NCBI RefSeq assembly: GCF_900184685.1
Contig: NZ_FXXL01000006.1
Span: 1,116,001 to 1,180,000, forward strand
Direction: 5' to 3'
DNA length: 64,000 nt
Origin: Butyricimonas sp. Marseille-P3923
GTDB lineage: Bacteria > Bacteroidota > Bacteroidia > Bacteroidales > Marinifilaceae
Shown piece after piece: positions 9,809 to 19,108 of the stretch. The translations under genes and the position numbers were made by a program. The notes under the pieces are model-generated. The model searched no databases and was not told the DNA's origin. It worked only from the letters and a program-made list of their open reading frames with translations. Position 1 is the first letter of the stretch, and each line of letters starts with the position of its first letter.

Positions 9809-9909
9809 TTTGAGTTTTTGGGATTAGTTATTATTCATGAATCACTTCTCTTTTCTAAAGAAATCTAAAACTTTGTTGTTTTCAATGCAGGATATAAATG
9901 ATTATTTCG

Positions 9910-9917
9910 TAGCTTTG
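9910..9917 (+). promoter_or_regulatory. -7 promoter box upstream of the sensor kinase
   Basis: TAGCTTTG fits the Bacteroidota -7 consensus TAnnTTTG and lies 26 bp before the kinase ATG. No TTTG is present at the expected -33 distance, so this is a half-match and could depend on an activator. Confidence 0.4.
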
Positions 9918-9942
9918 AGGCTTAGTGTAGGATTATTTAGCT

Positions 9943-12627
9943 ATGAAGAGGAGAATATCGGCATTGTTTATCTTTTTTTGTTCGTGTATTAATGTATTCG
10001 CGGGAGATACACGAGAGAAAGATTATATACTTATTTTGAACTCGATAAATTTTAACGAGGCATGGGCAAATAATTTGTATCAAGAAGTGCTGGCTGATGT
10101 TTCTTCGGAAAAGATAGAGGTTCGGGCGGAGGAGTTGTTGATACCAATGATAAAAACGCTGGAAGAGGCGGATTTGAAGAAGGCGGATTTATCGCGGAAA
10201 TACACGAAGCCGCCCAAGGCTGTCGTGTGTATAGGGGATCCCGCGTGGCTGTTGTGTCGTTCTCTGTTTGACCGGGAGTGGAGGGATGTGCCTACTGTTA
10301 TTTGTTTTTCTAGGGATTCGATGCCTTCTCGATTAGAGGATTTGCTTTTGGGTGATTTGAATAATGAGGTGGAATTTGTGCCGACGGAGGAGATGATCCG
10401 TTCGTATAACGTGACAATCTTGAAGCAGCCTTCTTTTATAAAAGAGATGGTGGAGTTGATGCAAGGGTTATTGCCGGGTATGAATAAGGTCGCATTTATT
10501 TCAGACGGGAGGTATATTAGCTCGATGATACGTAAAGAGGTGTGTCAGGTGATAAACGAGAGCTTTCCATACTTGCAATTAGAGTTACTTTCCTCTCAAG
10601 AAATCACGACAGAGAATCTGCTGGATTCATTGATGCTCTATGATGAACGGGTGGGAGTTATTTATTATTCTTGGTTCATGGGACGTCAGCAAGGGGATAA
10701 TCGGTACTTGGGAGATAATCTCCAGAGGATAATTTATGGTTTCTCGAAGTCACCTGTTTTTACTTTGTCCGAGATGGATATGAATACGGGAACCTTCGCG
10801 GGTGGTTATTTTATTTCTTCTTCGGAATTCGGGCAAACAGTGGTTGCTGCGGTTAAGGAAATATTGAGTGGTAAAGCTGCCCGTGATATACCGGTTCAGA
10901 ACGGGGGAAAACCTCGTGCGTATCTGAATTATCATCATTTGGTGCATCACGGGGTAAAGCCGGATTTATTTCCCCAAGATGCGGTATATTACCAGATGCC
11001 ATTGGATTTTTTCCAGCGCTATAAGATCTATTTCGTGATAGCTATTGCTGTAATTATCCTGTTCGGGGCTCTGATTTTAATGCGTTTTCATCTTTTGTTG
11101 CAGCGACAGAAACAAAAGACCCGCGAGTATCAATTACTTTCACAATATCGCTGTCTCGTGGATAATATGCCTGTGATTTACGTGAGAAAACAGTTGTTGC
11201 CGGATAAGGAAGGACATATTTCCGACTTCATTTTCTTGGACGTGAATTCTACTTTCGAGAACGTGTTCAAAACGACACGGGAGCAGGTTGTGGGTAAACG
11301 GTTATCGGAAGCTGACGTGGATAATCAGTTGCTGGATTACATGATGGATAAGGAATCCGGACGGTTGGCTTCTTTTGTTTTCCCCGGGGAAGGCAATGAA
11401 ACGCGATATTTTGATAAATTGACTTTCCCCAGTACTGAAAAAGGGGTGTGGGATGTATTTTTCATTGATCGGACGGATGAATATTTTGCTTCATTGGCTT
11501 CCCGGGAATACCAGCGGTCGTTGGAAAGATTGAACCGGCAATATGATTTGGTACTGGATGCAACCGGATTGATACCTTGGACTTGGGATCTTCGGAAACA
11601 CACGGTGGAATACAATACTGCCTATATTTCAAATCAATATATTGAAGATGGGAGCGATCAGAAAATAATGTCGGAAGCGGATAGCCAGTCGCGAGTGCAT
11701 CCGGATGATCGAGAACTGATTCAGAAGGCGTATGACGATTTGCTAGGGGGACGGGTGGATGTGATAAAAGAAGAGTATCGGGCTTCATTTTCCATCAAGG
11801 ACCCGGTTTATTATTGGTTCGAGAGTTTTGTTATCGTGGGGGAACGGGATGAATCCGGTCGACCGAGCATGTTAGTGGGAGGTTCTATAATCATTGATGA
11901 CCGCAAGAAATTGGAAATGGATCTCGTGAAGGCGAAAGAACAGGCAGAAATCTCGAATCATTTGAAATCGGCCTTTTTGGCTAACATGAGTCACGAGATT
12001 CGTACTCCGTTGAATGCTATCGTCGGGTTCTCGAACGTGTTGGCGGAAACCGTGGACGAAGAAGAGAAAAAAGAGTATATACAGATTATCGAGAGTAATA
12101 ATACCCTGTTATTGCAACTGATTGGGGATATTCTCGATTTGTCAAAGATAGAGGCGGGGGTATTCGAGTTCGTTTATTCTAAGGTAAATCTTAACTTGTT
12201 ACTGGTAGAAATGGAACAAACAGCCCGGTTACGCCTGAAGAATGACGCGGTGTCCGTTGAATTCACGGAACGCCTGCCGGAATGTACAATTTACTCGGAT
12301 GCCAACAGATTGATGCAGGTTATGAATAACTTGATCACGAACGCGATAAAGTTTACCAAAAAAGGATATATCCGTTTTGGGTATAGAATGTTGGACGATG
12401 AGAAAATCTATTTCTTTGTTTCCGATACCGGCTGTGGGATTCCTGCTGATAAAACGCGAGAAGTGTTCGGGCGTTTCGTCAAGTTGAATCCCTTCCAACA
12501 AGGCACGGGGTTGGGACTTTCCATTTGCGAGAGTATCGTGGTAAGACTGGGTGGGAAAATCGGGGTGAACTCGGTAGAAGGCGAAGGTTCTACATTTTGG
12601 TTTACCTTGCCGAAAAATTCGTGTTAA
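9943..12627 (+). CDS. sensor histidine kinase with ABC substrate-binding-like periplasmic domain and PAS domains
   Basis: Inner-membrane sensor of 894 aa. A signal peptide or first helix (1-20) leads into a periplasmic region of about 330 residues whose pattern ('[20 protein letters not shown]', '[18 protein letters not shown]') resembles ABC-type solute-binding sensor domains. A transmembrane helix follows at about 362-382 ('[18 protein letters not shown]'), then two PAS-like domains (about 395-500 and 530-665). The HisKA box '[19 protein letters not shown]' carries the phospho-accepting histidine near residue 684. HATPase_c motifs are complete: N-box '[14 protein letters not shown]', G1 'DTGCGIP', G2 'GTGLGLSI'. 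The protein ends straight after the kinase core, with no receiver domain and no response-regulator gene beside it, so its partner must be elsewhere. Confidence 0.92.
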   Translation: MKRRISALFIFFCSCINVFAGDTREKDYILILNSINFNEAWANNLYQEVLADVSSEKIEVRAEELLIPMIKTLEEADLKKADLSRKYTKPPKAVVCIGDPAWLLCRSLFDREWRDVPTVICFSRDSMPSRLEDLLLGDLNNEVEFVPTEEMIRSYNVTILKQPSFIKEMVELMQGLLPGMNKVAFISDGRYISSMIRKEVCQVINESFPYLQLELLSSQEITTENLLDSLMLYDERVGVIYYSWFMGRQQGDNRYLGDNLQRIIYGFSKSPVFTLSEMDMNTGTFAGGYFISSSEFGQTVVAAVKEILSGKAARDIPVQNGGKPRAYLNYHHLVHHGVKPDLFPQDAVYYQMPLDFFQRYKIYFVIAIAVIILFGALILMRFHLLLQRQKQKTREYQLLSQYRCLVDNMPVIYVRKQLLPDKEGHISDFIFLDVNSTFENVFKTTREQVVGKRLSEADVDNQLLDYMMDKESGRLASFVFPGEGNETRYFDKLTFPSTEKGVWDVFFIDRTDEYFASLASREYQRSLERLNRQYDLVLDATGLIPWTWDLRKHTVEYNTAYISNQYIEDGSDQKIMSEADSQSRVHPDDRELIQKAYDDLLGGRVDVIKEEYRASFSIKDPVYYWFESFVIVGERDESGRPSMLVGGSIIIDDRKKLEMDLVKAKEQAEISNHLKSAFLANMSHEIRTPLNAIVGFSNVLAETVDEEEKKEYIQIIESNNTLLLQLIGDILDLSKIEAGVFEFVYSKVNLNLLLVEMEQTARLRLKNDAVSVEFTERLPECTIYSDANRLMQVMNNLITNAIKFTKKGYIRFGYRMLDDEKIYFFVSDTGCGIPADKTREVFGRFVKLNPFQQGTGLGLSICESIVVRLGGKIGVNSVEGEGSTFWFTLPKNSC

Positions 12628-12665
12628 AAGTATTCCAAGAATAGATGAAAAATCAATATTTTATT

Positions 12666-12673
12666 TACATTTG
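12666..12673 (+). promoter_or_regulatory. -7 promoter box upstream of ECF sigma gene
   Basis: TACATTTG matches TAnnTTTG exactly, 22 bp before the GTG start of the sigma gene. A TTTG -33 box is not seen at about 20 bp upstream, so only half of the promoter is supported. Confidence 0.4.
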
Positions 12674-12695
12674 ACCAATATTAAGCTATTGTGCC

Positions 12696-13259
12696 GTGCG
12701 TGAAATTGGAGACGTGAATGAATACTTGGTCAACGGGTTGAGAAATCAATCGCATGAGGTCTTCGAGGTAATCTTTAAAACCTATTATCCCAGCCTCTAC
12801 AGGTTGGCTTATGCCTATTTGATGAATAAGAATTTAGCGGAGGATATGGTGCAGGATACTTTCGTGTCCCTTTGGTCTGCCGCACCTTCATTGCCCGCGG
12901 ATACCCGTTTGAAAAGCTATCTCTATTCATCCGTGAAGCATGGCTGCCTTGATTATATAAAACATCTGCAAGTGATTGATGCCAACAAGGAGAAATTGGC
13001 TGAGGCTTTGATTTTTTCCGGTACGGTGGAGTACGAGGATAATCAAGAATTACTGGACAAGGTAAAACAATGTATGCAAGGATTGCCGGAACAGCAGAGA
13101 AAAGTGTTGGAATTGAAGGTTTTCCAAAAAATGAATTACAAGGAAATAGCGCGAGAACTGGATATTACGGAAGAATCCGTTCATACCTATATTAAAAGAG
13201 CGTACAAATATTTGCGCGAATCCGTGCCTTATAAAGTTTTAATGATTCTTTTCTGTTGA
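12696..13259 (+). CDS. ECF-family RNA polymerase sigma-70 factor (FecI-like)
   Basis: Sigma factor of 187 aa that should direct RNA polymerase to the SusC/SusD locus downstream once FecR lets go. Region 2 is seen as 'FEVIFKTYYPSLYRLAYAYL' and 'AEDMVQDTFVSLW'; region 4 as 'GLPEQQRKVLELKVFQKMNYKEIARELDITEESVHTYIKRA', a helix-turn-helix. Size and order fit the Bacteroidota ECF group paired with FecR. The start is GTG at 12696; GTG at 12714 is an alternative that would shorten the N-terminus by six residues. A Fic-family gene now separates it from its usual partner FecR at 14571. Confidence 0.94.
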   Translation: MREIGDVNEYLVNGLRNQSHEVFEVIFKTYYPSLYRLAYAYLMNKNLAEDMVQDTFVSLWSAAPSLPADTRLKSYLYSSVKHGCLDYIKHLQVIDANKEKLAEALIFSGTVEYEDNQELLDKVKQCMQGLPEQQRKVLELKVFQKMNYKEIARELDITEESVHTYIKRAYKYLRESVPYKVLMILFC

Positions 13260-13286
13260 TGCTTATTTTTCCAAATGCTATCTTTG
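13255..13286 (+). promoter_or_regulatory. promoter of the Fic-family gene
   Basis: GTTG (13255-13258), 20 bp, TATCTTTG (13279-13286) fits the Bacteroidota promoter pattern with correct spacing and an exact -7 box. It overlaps the sigma gene's stop codon and gives the Fic gene its own transcript with a leader of roughly 130 nt. Confidence 0.55.
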
Positions 13287-13310
13287 GGGGTGTTATTTAA
13301 AAAATATTCA

Positions 13311-13342
13311 CTATATTCGTACCCGAAAAGTATCGAATATAG
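13311..13342 (+). promoter_or_regulatory. dyad in the leader of the Fic-family gene
   Basis: CTATATTCGTAC (13311-13322) and GTATCGAATATAG (13330-13342) form 12-bp arms with one bulged base and a short loop. It lies just downstream of the predicted promoter, where an operator or RNA hairpin would act. The winged-helix tail of the Fic protein makes autoregulation through this dyad a reasonable guess. Confidence 0.45.
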
Positions 13343-13423
13343 ATAATCTACCGATAAATGAATATGTGAGAACAAAGCACTTGGATATTCACGTGAAGAG
13401 TTTGCACAGAAAGGGGGGGTATC

Positions 13424-14455
13424 ATGACCAGAGAACAAGAATTATTATCCTTATTGGCTCAATTTAAGGAGTTGGGTATCGATAAGCAGATAGATTACAA
13501 TAAATTCTATCTGTATTCTCTTATTACCCATTCGACGGCTATTGAAGGTTCAACGGTCACTGAGATTGAAAACCAACTTCTATTTGACGAAGGTATTAGT
13601 GCCAAAGGTCGCTCAATGGCTGAGTTGTTGATGAATTTAGACCTCAAAGCGGCATACGAGCAATCGATAGACTTTGCAAAGAGCCATAGCGATATTACGG
13701 TTGCGATGCTTAAGAAGCTATCTTCTATCGTTTTGAAAAATACAGGGACAACTTATCAAACTGCTTTAGGTGAATTTTCGTCAGCCAATGGAGAGCTGCG
13801 TTTACTGAATGTTACGGCAGGAGCCGGGGGGTATTCCTATATGAATTATTCAAAGGTGCCTACAAAGCTTGCGGAACTTTGTGAAAGTATAAATCAGAGA
13901 CGAAAAACTCTATCAAAGGCGAATGTTATTGAGTGCTACAAATTGAGCTTTGATGCTCACTTTGATTTGGTAACTATTCATCCGTGGGCTGACGGTAATG
14001 GCAGGATGTCTCGTTTATTAATGAATCAGTTACAGTTTGAATTTGAGATTATCCCGACAAATATCAATAAAGAGCGTAAAGCTGAATACATTGAAGCTCT
14101 TATTGCTACGCGTGAGAATGATAATATTGAATTGTTCCGTAACTTTATGTTTGATGAACATATCCACAATCTTGAACAAACAATTCGTAATTATCAGGGT
14201 TCAATAGAGAACGAAGGTATAGAATCTCGTTCCGATGTCGGTATAAATGTCGGTATAAATGTCGGTATAAATGAACAACGTGCATTAGAGCTTATTCGAA
14301 TTAATAGTCGAATAACTGCGAAAGAAGTTGCAGGAGCGCTCTCGGTTTCTTTACGACAAGGTGAGCGCATTATGGCGACGTTAAAAGAGAAAGGTCTCAT
14401 TAGGCGTATCGGCTCTAATAAGTCAGGGCATTGGGAGGTAGTTTTATTTTTTTAG
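13424..14455 (+). CDS. Fic-family protein with C-terminal winged-helix domain
   Basis: Probable AMP-transferase of 343 aa that modifies a target protein's hydroxyl group using ATP. The N-terminal helix carries the self-inhibitory motif 'STAIEG' (about residues 37-42, pattern S/TxxxEG), so it is a self-inhibited, class II-type Fic protein. The catalytic loop 'HPWADGNGRMSR' (His near residue 186) keeps the key His, Asp, Asn and Arg of HxFx(D/E)GNGRxxR, with Trp in place of Phe. The last about 70 residues ('ELIRINSRITAKEVAGALSVSLRQGERIMATLKEKGLIRR') form a winged helix likely to bind DNA. Between them sits a VGIN triplicate. The gene has its own promoter and interrupts the usual sigma-FecR order, which suggests later insertion. 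Confidence 0.92.
   Translation: MTREQELLSLLAQFKELGIDKQIDYNKFYLYSLITHSTAIEGSTVTEIENQLLFDEGISAKGRSMAELLMNLDLKAAYEQSIDFAKSHSDITVAMLKKLSSIVLKNTGTTYQTALGEFSSANGELRLLNVTAGAGGYSYMNYSKVPTKLAELCESINQRRKTLSKANVIECYKLSFDAHFDLVTIHPWADGNGRMSRLLMNQLQFEFEIIPTNINKERKAEYIEALIATRENDNIELFRNFMFDEHIHNLEQTIRNYQGSIENEGIESRSDVGINVGINVGINEQRALELIRINSRITAKEVAGALSVSLRQGERIMATLKEKGLIRRIGSNKSGHWEVVLFF
14237..14272 (+). repeat. three tandem 12-bp units inside the Fic gene
   Basis: The unit GTCGGTATAAAT occurs three times without change and encodes Val-Gly-Ile-Asn three times, in the linker between the Fic core and the winged helix. The period is a multiple of three, so copy-number change would lengthen or shorten the linker without a frameshift. 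Confidence 0.9.
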
Positions 14456-14518
14456 CCAAAATTTTTTGCTCTGCTTGTAGCTTTTGAAATTAATTTGAAA
14501 AAAAGTTGGAGAATTTTG

Positions 14519-14547
14519 TCCCCCGGTTTTAAAGTGTGTCGTCTTAT
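14519..14547 (+). promoter_or_regulatory. candidate ECF-sigma-dependent promoter for fecR
   Basis: A C-rich/T-rich block (CCCCCGGTTTT, about 14520-14530) followed by CGTCTTAT at 14540-14547, 24 bp before the fecR ATG. CGTC is a frequent -10 core for ECF sigma factors. This would let the sigma factor at 12696 switch on its own anti-sigma and the uptake genes. The assignment rests on the motif only. Confidence 0.4.
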
Positions 14548-14570
14548 ACATGTAAAGCAAATGATGAATC

Positions 14571-15704
14571 ATGGAAATCGAGTGGAAAAAAATAAAGCGA
14601 ATGGCTCTCGGTGATTCTTCCGAGCGGGAAAAACAGGAAGTGTCGGAATGGCAAGGGGGGGACAAAGAACGAGAACGCTTTTGTAAAGATGCCGAGGCTT
14701 TCTACCGGGAGGGGCAGGAGGTGAATGACCTGTCCCGGGAAGAAATTGAAAGGGCTTGGCTTACCGTGAGGCAGCGGACACGGAAGCATCGGTTTATATC
14801 TCGCCGTGTGGTGGGATGGATTGCCGGGGCAGCTGTTGTTGTCGGGGTATTTTTCGGTGTCCGTTTGATAATGGATGGAGAACCGAAAGTATCACCAATG
14901 GTTAAGATGACTAAGACAGAGGGTGTTCGCTTGGTGTTGTCTGATGGTACAACTCATGTCGTTAAGACGGGTGAAAATACTACCTTGAAGGTGCCGGGTT
15001 TCGAGGTAAAGAACAATGGATTGAAACAGTTGGAACAAAAGCAGGTGCTAGAGTCTGATAAGAAAGAGATAACCTATAGTGAAGTGATTGTTCCCCGGGG
15101 AGCGGAATACCAGTTGACTCTGGCAGACGGTACGCGGGTGATATTAAATTCGGAATCCAGAATTCGTTTCCCCGATGAATTTCAATCGGACGAACGTAGG
15201 GTATATTTGCAGGGTGAGGCGTATTTTCAAGTTGCTCGTGACGAAAACTGTCCTTTTCTGGTGGAGGCGGCAGCGGTAACGGTAAAAGTGTTAGGAACGG
15301 AATTCAACGTGAATGCTTACCGGAAAGACGATGTTTCGACGACATTGGTTACGGGGCGAGTGAGCGTGGCGGCAGGTTCGGATTCTTTGATATTGAATCC
15401 CGGTCAGCAGTGTGTGGCAGGTGGTGGTGCTCTGACTGTACGAGAGGCTGATTTGGTGTCAGTGCTGGCATGGAAGAACGGGGAATTCGTGTTCAAGGAT
15501 GTGACCTTGGAAGATATGATGAATGAACTTTCCCGTTGGTATGATATGGAAGTGGAGTACGAATCGGGGCATTTGAAAACCGATCGTTATTATATATACG
15601 TGGAGCGGAGCAAGACACTGGAGGAGGTATTGGATAAAGTGGCTTTGACCGGAAAAATAAAATACACAATACATGGAAAGAAAGTGATTGTAGGACAGCA
15701 ATAA
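14571..15704 (+). CDS. FecR-family anti-sigma factor
   Basis: Inner-membrane regulator of 377 aa. The cytoplasmic N-terminus (1-80, acidic and helical, 'ALGDSSEREKQEVSEWQ') should grip the ECF sigma factor. One membrane helix follows at about 82-101 ('VVGWIAGAAVVVGVFFGVRL'), then the periplasmic FecR domain ('RGAEYQLTLADGTRVILNSE', 'GEAYFQVARDE', 'VLGTEFNVNAY', 'LVTGRVSV') and the C-terminal DUF4974 STN-like region ('EFVFKDVTLEDMMNELSRWYD'). It is complete and of standard size. It is preceded by a possible ECF promoter and followed, after a hairpin, by the SusC receptor whose STN domain should contact it. Confidence 0.95.
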   Translation: MEIEWKKIKRMALGDSSEREKQEVSEWQGGDKERERFCKDAEAFYREGQEVNDLSREEIERAWLTVRQRTRKHRFISRRVVGWIAGAAVVVGVFFGVRLIMDGEPKVSPMVKMTKTEGVRLVLSDGTTHVVKTGENTTLKVPGFEVKNNGLKQLEQKQVLESDKKEITYSEVIVPRGAEYQLTLADGTRVILNSESRIRFPDEFQSDERRVYLQGEAYFQVARDENCPFLVEAAAVTVKVLGTEFNVNAYRKDDVSTTLVTGRVSVAAGSDSLILNPGQQCVAGGGALTVREADLVSVLAWKNGEFVFKDVTLEDMMNELSRWYDMEVEYESGHLKTDRYYIYVERSKTLEEVLDKVALTGKIKYTIHGKKVIVGQQ

Positions 15705-15708
15705 AAAA

Positions 15709-15737
15709 AGCAAAAGATGCGCGAACATCTCTCGCTT
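15709..15737 (+). other. hairpin between second fecR and susC
   Basis: AAGC (15709-15712) plus AGATG (15716-15720) pair with CATCT (15726-15730) plus GCTT (15734-15737), leaving a 3x3 internal loop and a 5-nt loop. It begins four bases after the fecR stop, as in the first locus (830-857), although the sequences differ. It may set the ratio of FecR to SusC. Confidence 0.45.
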
Positions 15738-15777
15738 TAAGGCTGAATTATTCATTAAATAAGTCAAGTACAAAGTT

Positions 15778-18700
15778 ATGCAAAAAAATCGACGAAAATG
15801 GTTTGGGACGAGCCCAAACAGGAAATTTATTTTCCTATTGCAAACGATTTTTCTAATCGGCGGGTTGTTATGCGGTGGCAACACCCGTGTGTGGGGGCAG
15901 ACAGAGCCCAAAGTCAGTCTCGATCTGAAACACGTGACATTTGTGAAAGTTATCGAGAGTTTGCGTCAGCAGACGGGATACGAGTTCGTGTTTAACGCAC
16001 CGGATGTGGAACACGTGAAAGATGTGTCGCTTTTGTTGAAAGATGTTTCGCTACGGACAGCAATGGATTCGTTGCTGCGGGGGAAAGGTTTGACATACAA
16101 TATCACAGGACAGACAGTTGTTATAAAAAAGCAGAAGGCGGAGCTGAACGTGAAATTAATTCAGATCAGTGGTCGAATTGTGGATGAGAATGGGAATCCT
16201 GTTGCCGGAGCGACAATTATGGTTGTGGGTACAACGCAGGGGGTTGCTTCTGATGTTGAAGGACGTTACACGATAGCCGCAAAGCCGGATGACGTGTTGC
16301 GGGTTTCTTTTATTGGTTATGAAACAAAGACGGTTAAGATCAATGGAAAAGATAAGATAGATTTTCGTATAATTCCCATAGAGGAGAATTTGGAGGAAGT
16401 CGTGGTGACTGGTGTTGTAAATAGAAAGGCGGAAAGTTATACTGGAGCAGCAGTGTCGGTAAAGGGTGATGAATTGCGAATGGTGGGTAATCAAAATGTA
16501 TTTGCAAGTTTGAAGAATTTGGACCCGACGTTGTATATAATGGATAATTTGGATTTTGGTTCGGACCCGAATGTGCTACCAGATATGATGATGCGTGGGC
16601 GTACGGGGACACAGGAGGGGCTGCCAGTGCAGGACTTGAAAGGAAATTATGACAATAAGCCAAATCAGCCGTTGTTTATTTTGGATGGTTTCGAGGCGAG
16701 TGCGGAGCGTATTTTTGACTTGGATATGAATTTGGTGGAGTCATTGACGATTTTGAAGGATGCTGCGGCAAAAGCATTGTATGGGTCGAAGGCTGCAAAC
16801 GGAGTGGTAGTGATAGAGACGAGGAAATTAACTTCAACAAAGCCGCGCATTACGTACACGGGTAGTATAGATTTGCAGATGCCTGATTTGTCGAGTTATG
16901 ATTTGGCTCATTCATTGGAGAAGTTGGATGTGGAGTATAATGGTGGTGTGTTCGATGATGACAGCTATTCGGAAGTAGCGCGCTATGCGACGTTGAGAAG
17001 GCAGGTGGCTTCGGGACTGGATACGTATTGGTTATCGAAACCGGTGCGTTTCGGTTACGGGCAGCAACATTCGCTGTATGTTGAGTTGGGTAAGGATGAT
17101 TTGCGTATGTCGCTGAATTTTTCGTATAATGACAACAAGGGGGTAATGAAGAAATCGGATCGACGGGTACTTTCAGGTGCAGTGAATGTGGCTTATAATT
17201 ACAATAATAAGTTTCGTTTCCAAAATAATTTGCATGTGAATGGGACGAAGTCCTCGGATTCGCCGTACGGAAGTTTTAGAGAGTATGCCGTGTTAAATCC
17301 GTACGAGTATCCGTACGAGAGTGACGGTACGTTGAAAAAAGAGTTGAGCAACGGAAATGCCAATCCCTTGAGTAACGGGTTGTCGAATACGAAGTTATTG
17401 TCATCTTATTCGTCTTTATCGAATAATTTTAATATGGAGTGGACAGTGGTAGAGGGGTTGCGCATACGGGGACGTTTCGGTTTTTCGTATAAGGTGAACG
17501 ATGCGGATCGTTATTATTCGAGAACACATACCATATTTAAGGATGAGAAGAAGGTATTGAAGAGGGGAAGATATGAGGTAAATAATGGTAAAGAGACAAC
17601 ATTGTCGGGTGATATCAATTTGAATTATGCTCGGACTTTTAATGATAAGCATAATATTTTCGTGAATGCGGGGTATAATTTGTCTGAGACTAAAAACCGG
17701 GAAGTCATCCAATATACGGTAGGTTTTCCGTCAGAGCGGATGGATGATATTATGTTTGCTCAGGAGTATGCTGATACTCGTCCGCAGGGAGCTACGCGTA
17801 TCAGTCGTGATTTGGGTATATTGGCAATGTTTTCGTACACGTATGAAGACCGGTATCTACTCGATGCTACTTATCGGGCGAATGCTGCGTCCATGTTCGG
17901 AACCAATAATCGTTGGGGTACGTTCTGGAGTTTGGGCGTGGGGTGGAATATGCACCGGGAGGAGTTTGCGCAGAGTTGGGAGTGGCTGGAGACTTTCAAG
18001 TTACGTGCTTCATTGGGGTTGACAGGTAACCAAAATTTTAGGCAGAATAACTCAATAGCTGTTTATCAGTATGAGTTGGGACGTTTTTATGACAGTATGG
18101 TGGGTAGCCGCTTGCAGAATATGGAGAATCCTGATTTGAAGTGGGAGAAGCGGATGGATTACAATGTGGGGATTGATGCTGAATTTTTTAATTTGAATGT
18201 ACGTTTAGACTTGTATAATTCGTTGACGGAAAACCGTAATTCTACCATGCCGATTTCTCCTTCGACAGGTTTTGAGTCGGTTGCTACGAATATGGGAAGC
18301 GTGCGGAACAAGGGCGTGGAGGTGTATCTGGCATATACAGTGTGGCAGTCACGGAAGGGATATTTGCGTTTGAATGGTTCTATTGCTCATAACAAGAATC
18401 GATTGGTAACGGTATCGGATGATATGAAGAAAATGTCGGAGGAATACACGAAAGGGGAGGATATGAGTGCAATCAAGGGTGTTTACTCGTATGGAGTGGA
18501 TCCGGCTACCGGACTTGAATTATTTCGGGGAAAAGACGGTTCCCGTACGTTTGTGTATAGTGAAGGTGATCGAATAGTATTAGGTGTTGGTGACCCGAAG
18601 TATCGCGGTATTTTCGGTTTGTCGGGGGAGTATAAGGGGATTGGGTTGAGCGTGAGTTGTCGTTTTTTGGGTGGAGGACAGATGGTCAACCGGACATTGG

Positions 18701-19095
18701 TAACGAAGGTGGATGTAGTGGATATCAAGAATAATGTGGACCGGAGGGTGTTGACGGAGGGGTGGATGAAGCCGGGCGATCATGTATATTTTTTGCGAAG
18801 GATACCGGGCGTTCCTTATCGCGGAACTATGTATGACCCTGATTCACGAGCTTATCCTGAGTTGACGCCGCGAACAACCTCACGTTTTGTGCAAGACAGG
18901 AAGGAGTTAGATATTGGTTCGTTGTCGGTGTATTATGATTTCAACCGGAAGTGGATTAAACATTTAGGGATGGAGCGTATGCGTTTTTCGGTGTATGTGA
19001 ATGATGTTTATAAATGGTCGTCGATGGGCGTGGAGCGGGGGATCGATTATCCGTTTGCGCATATGGTTTCTTTGCAGTTGTCGGCCACTTTTTAG
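15778..19095 (+). CDS. SusC/RagA-family TonB-dependent receptor with STN domain
   Basis: Outer-membrane importer and signal transducer of 1105 aa. A long N-terminus with signal peptide (about 1-40, 'FLLQTIFLIGGLLCGGNTRVWGQ') leads to the STN domain (about 45-118, 'VSLDLKHVTFVKVIESLRQQ'), the carboxypeptidase-D-like repeat ('QISGRIVDENGNPVAGATIM' to 'FIGYETKTV'), 'EEVVVTGV', and the plug with 'SLTILKDAAAKALYGSKAANG'. The barrel ends in 'HMVSLQLSATF'. The region after the plug has unusually T- and G-rich codon use compared with the first locus. Its sigma, FecR and SusD partners all lie beside it, making this a complete trans-envelope signalling locus. Confidence 0.96.
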   Translation: MQKNRRKWFGTSPNRKFIFLLQTIFLIGGLLCGGNTRVWGQTEPKVSLDLKHVTFVKVIESLRQQTGYEFVFNAPDVEHVKDVSLLLKDVSLRTAMDSLLRGKGLTYNITGQTVVIKKQKAELNVKLIQISGRIVDENGNPVAGATIMVVGTTQGVASDVEGRYTIAAKPDDVLRVSFIGYETKTVKINGKDKIDFRIIPIEENLEEVVVTGVVNRKAESYTGAAVSVKGDELRMVGNQNVFASLKNLDPTLYIMDNLDFGSDPNVLPDMMMRGRTGTQEGLPVQDLKGNYDNKPNQPLFILDGFEASAERIFDLDMNLVESLTILKDAAAKALYGSKAANGVVVIETRKLTSTKPRITYTGSIDLQMPDLSSYDLAHSLEKLDVEYNGGVFDDDSYSEVARYATLRRQVASGLDTYWLSKPVRFGYGQQHSLYVELGKDDLRMSLNFSYNDNKGVMKKSDRRVLSGAVNVAYNYNNKFRFQNNLHVNGTKSSDSPYGSFREYAVLNPYEYPYESDGTLKKELSNGNANPLSNGLSNTKLLSSYSSLSNNFNMEWTVVEGLRIRGRFGFSYKVNDADRYYSRTHTIFKDEKKVLKRGRYEVNNGKETTLSGDINLNYARTFNDKHNIFVNAGYNLSETKNREVIQYTVGFPSERMDDIMFAQEYADTRPQGATRISRDLGILAMFSYTYEDRYLLDATYRANAASMFGTNNRWGTFWSLGVGWNMHREEFAQSWEWLETFKLRASLGLTGNQNFRQNNSIAVYQYELGRFYDSMVGSRLQNMENPDLKWEKRMDYNVGIDAEFFNLNVRLDLYNSLTENRNSTMPISPSTGFESVATNMGSVRNKGVEVYLAYTVWQSRKGYLRLNGSIAHNKNRLVTVSDDMKKMSEEYTKGEDMSAIKGVYSYGVDPATGLELFRGKDGSRTFVYSEGDRIVLGVGDPKYRGIFGLSGEYKGIGLSVSCRFLGGGQMVNRTLVTKVDVVDIKNNVDRRVLTEGWMKPGDHVYFLRRIPGVPYRGTMYDPDSRAYPELTPRTTSRFVQDRKELDIGSLSVYYDFNRKWIKHLGMERMRFSVYVNDVYKWSSMGVERGIDYPFAHMVSLQLSATF

Positions 19096-19108
19096 TAACG
19101 AATGATAA

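Noticed and set aside
13413-13419. Run of seven G residues before the Fic ATG as a phase-variation switch
   Set aside because: It is in the leader and cannot shift the frame; seven bases is short for such switching. An effect on translation remains possible but unsupported.
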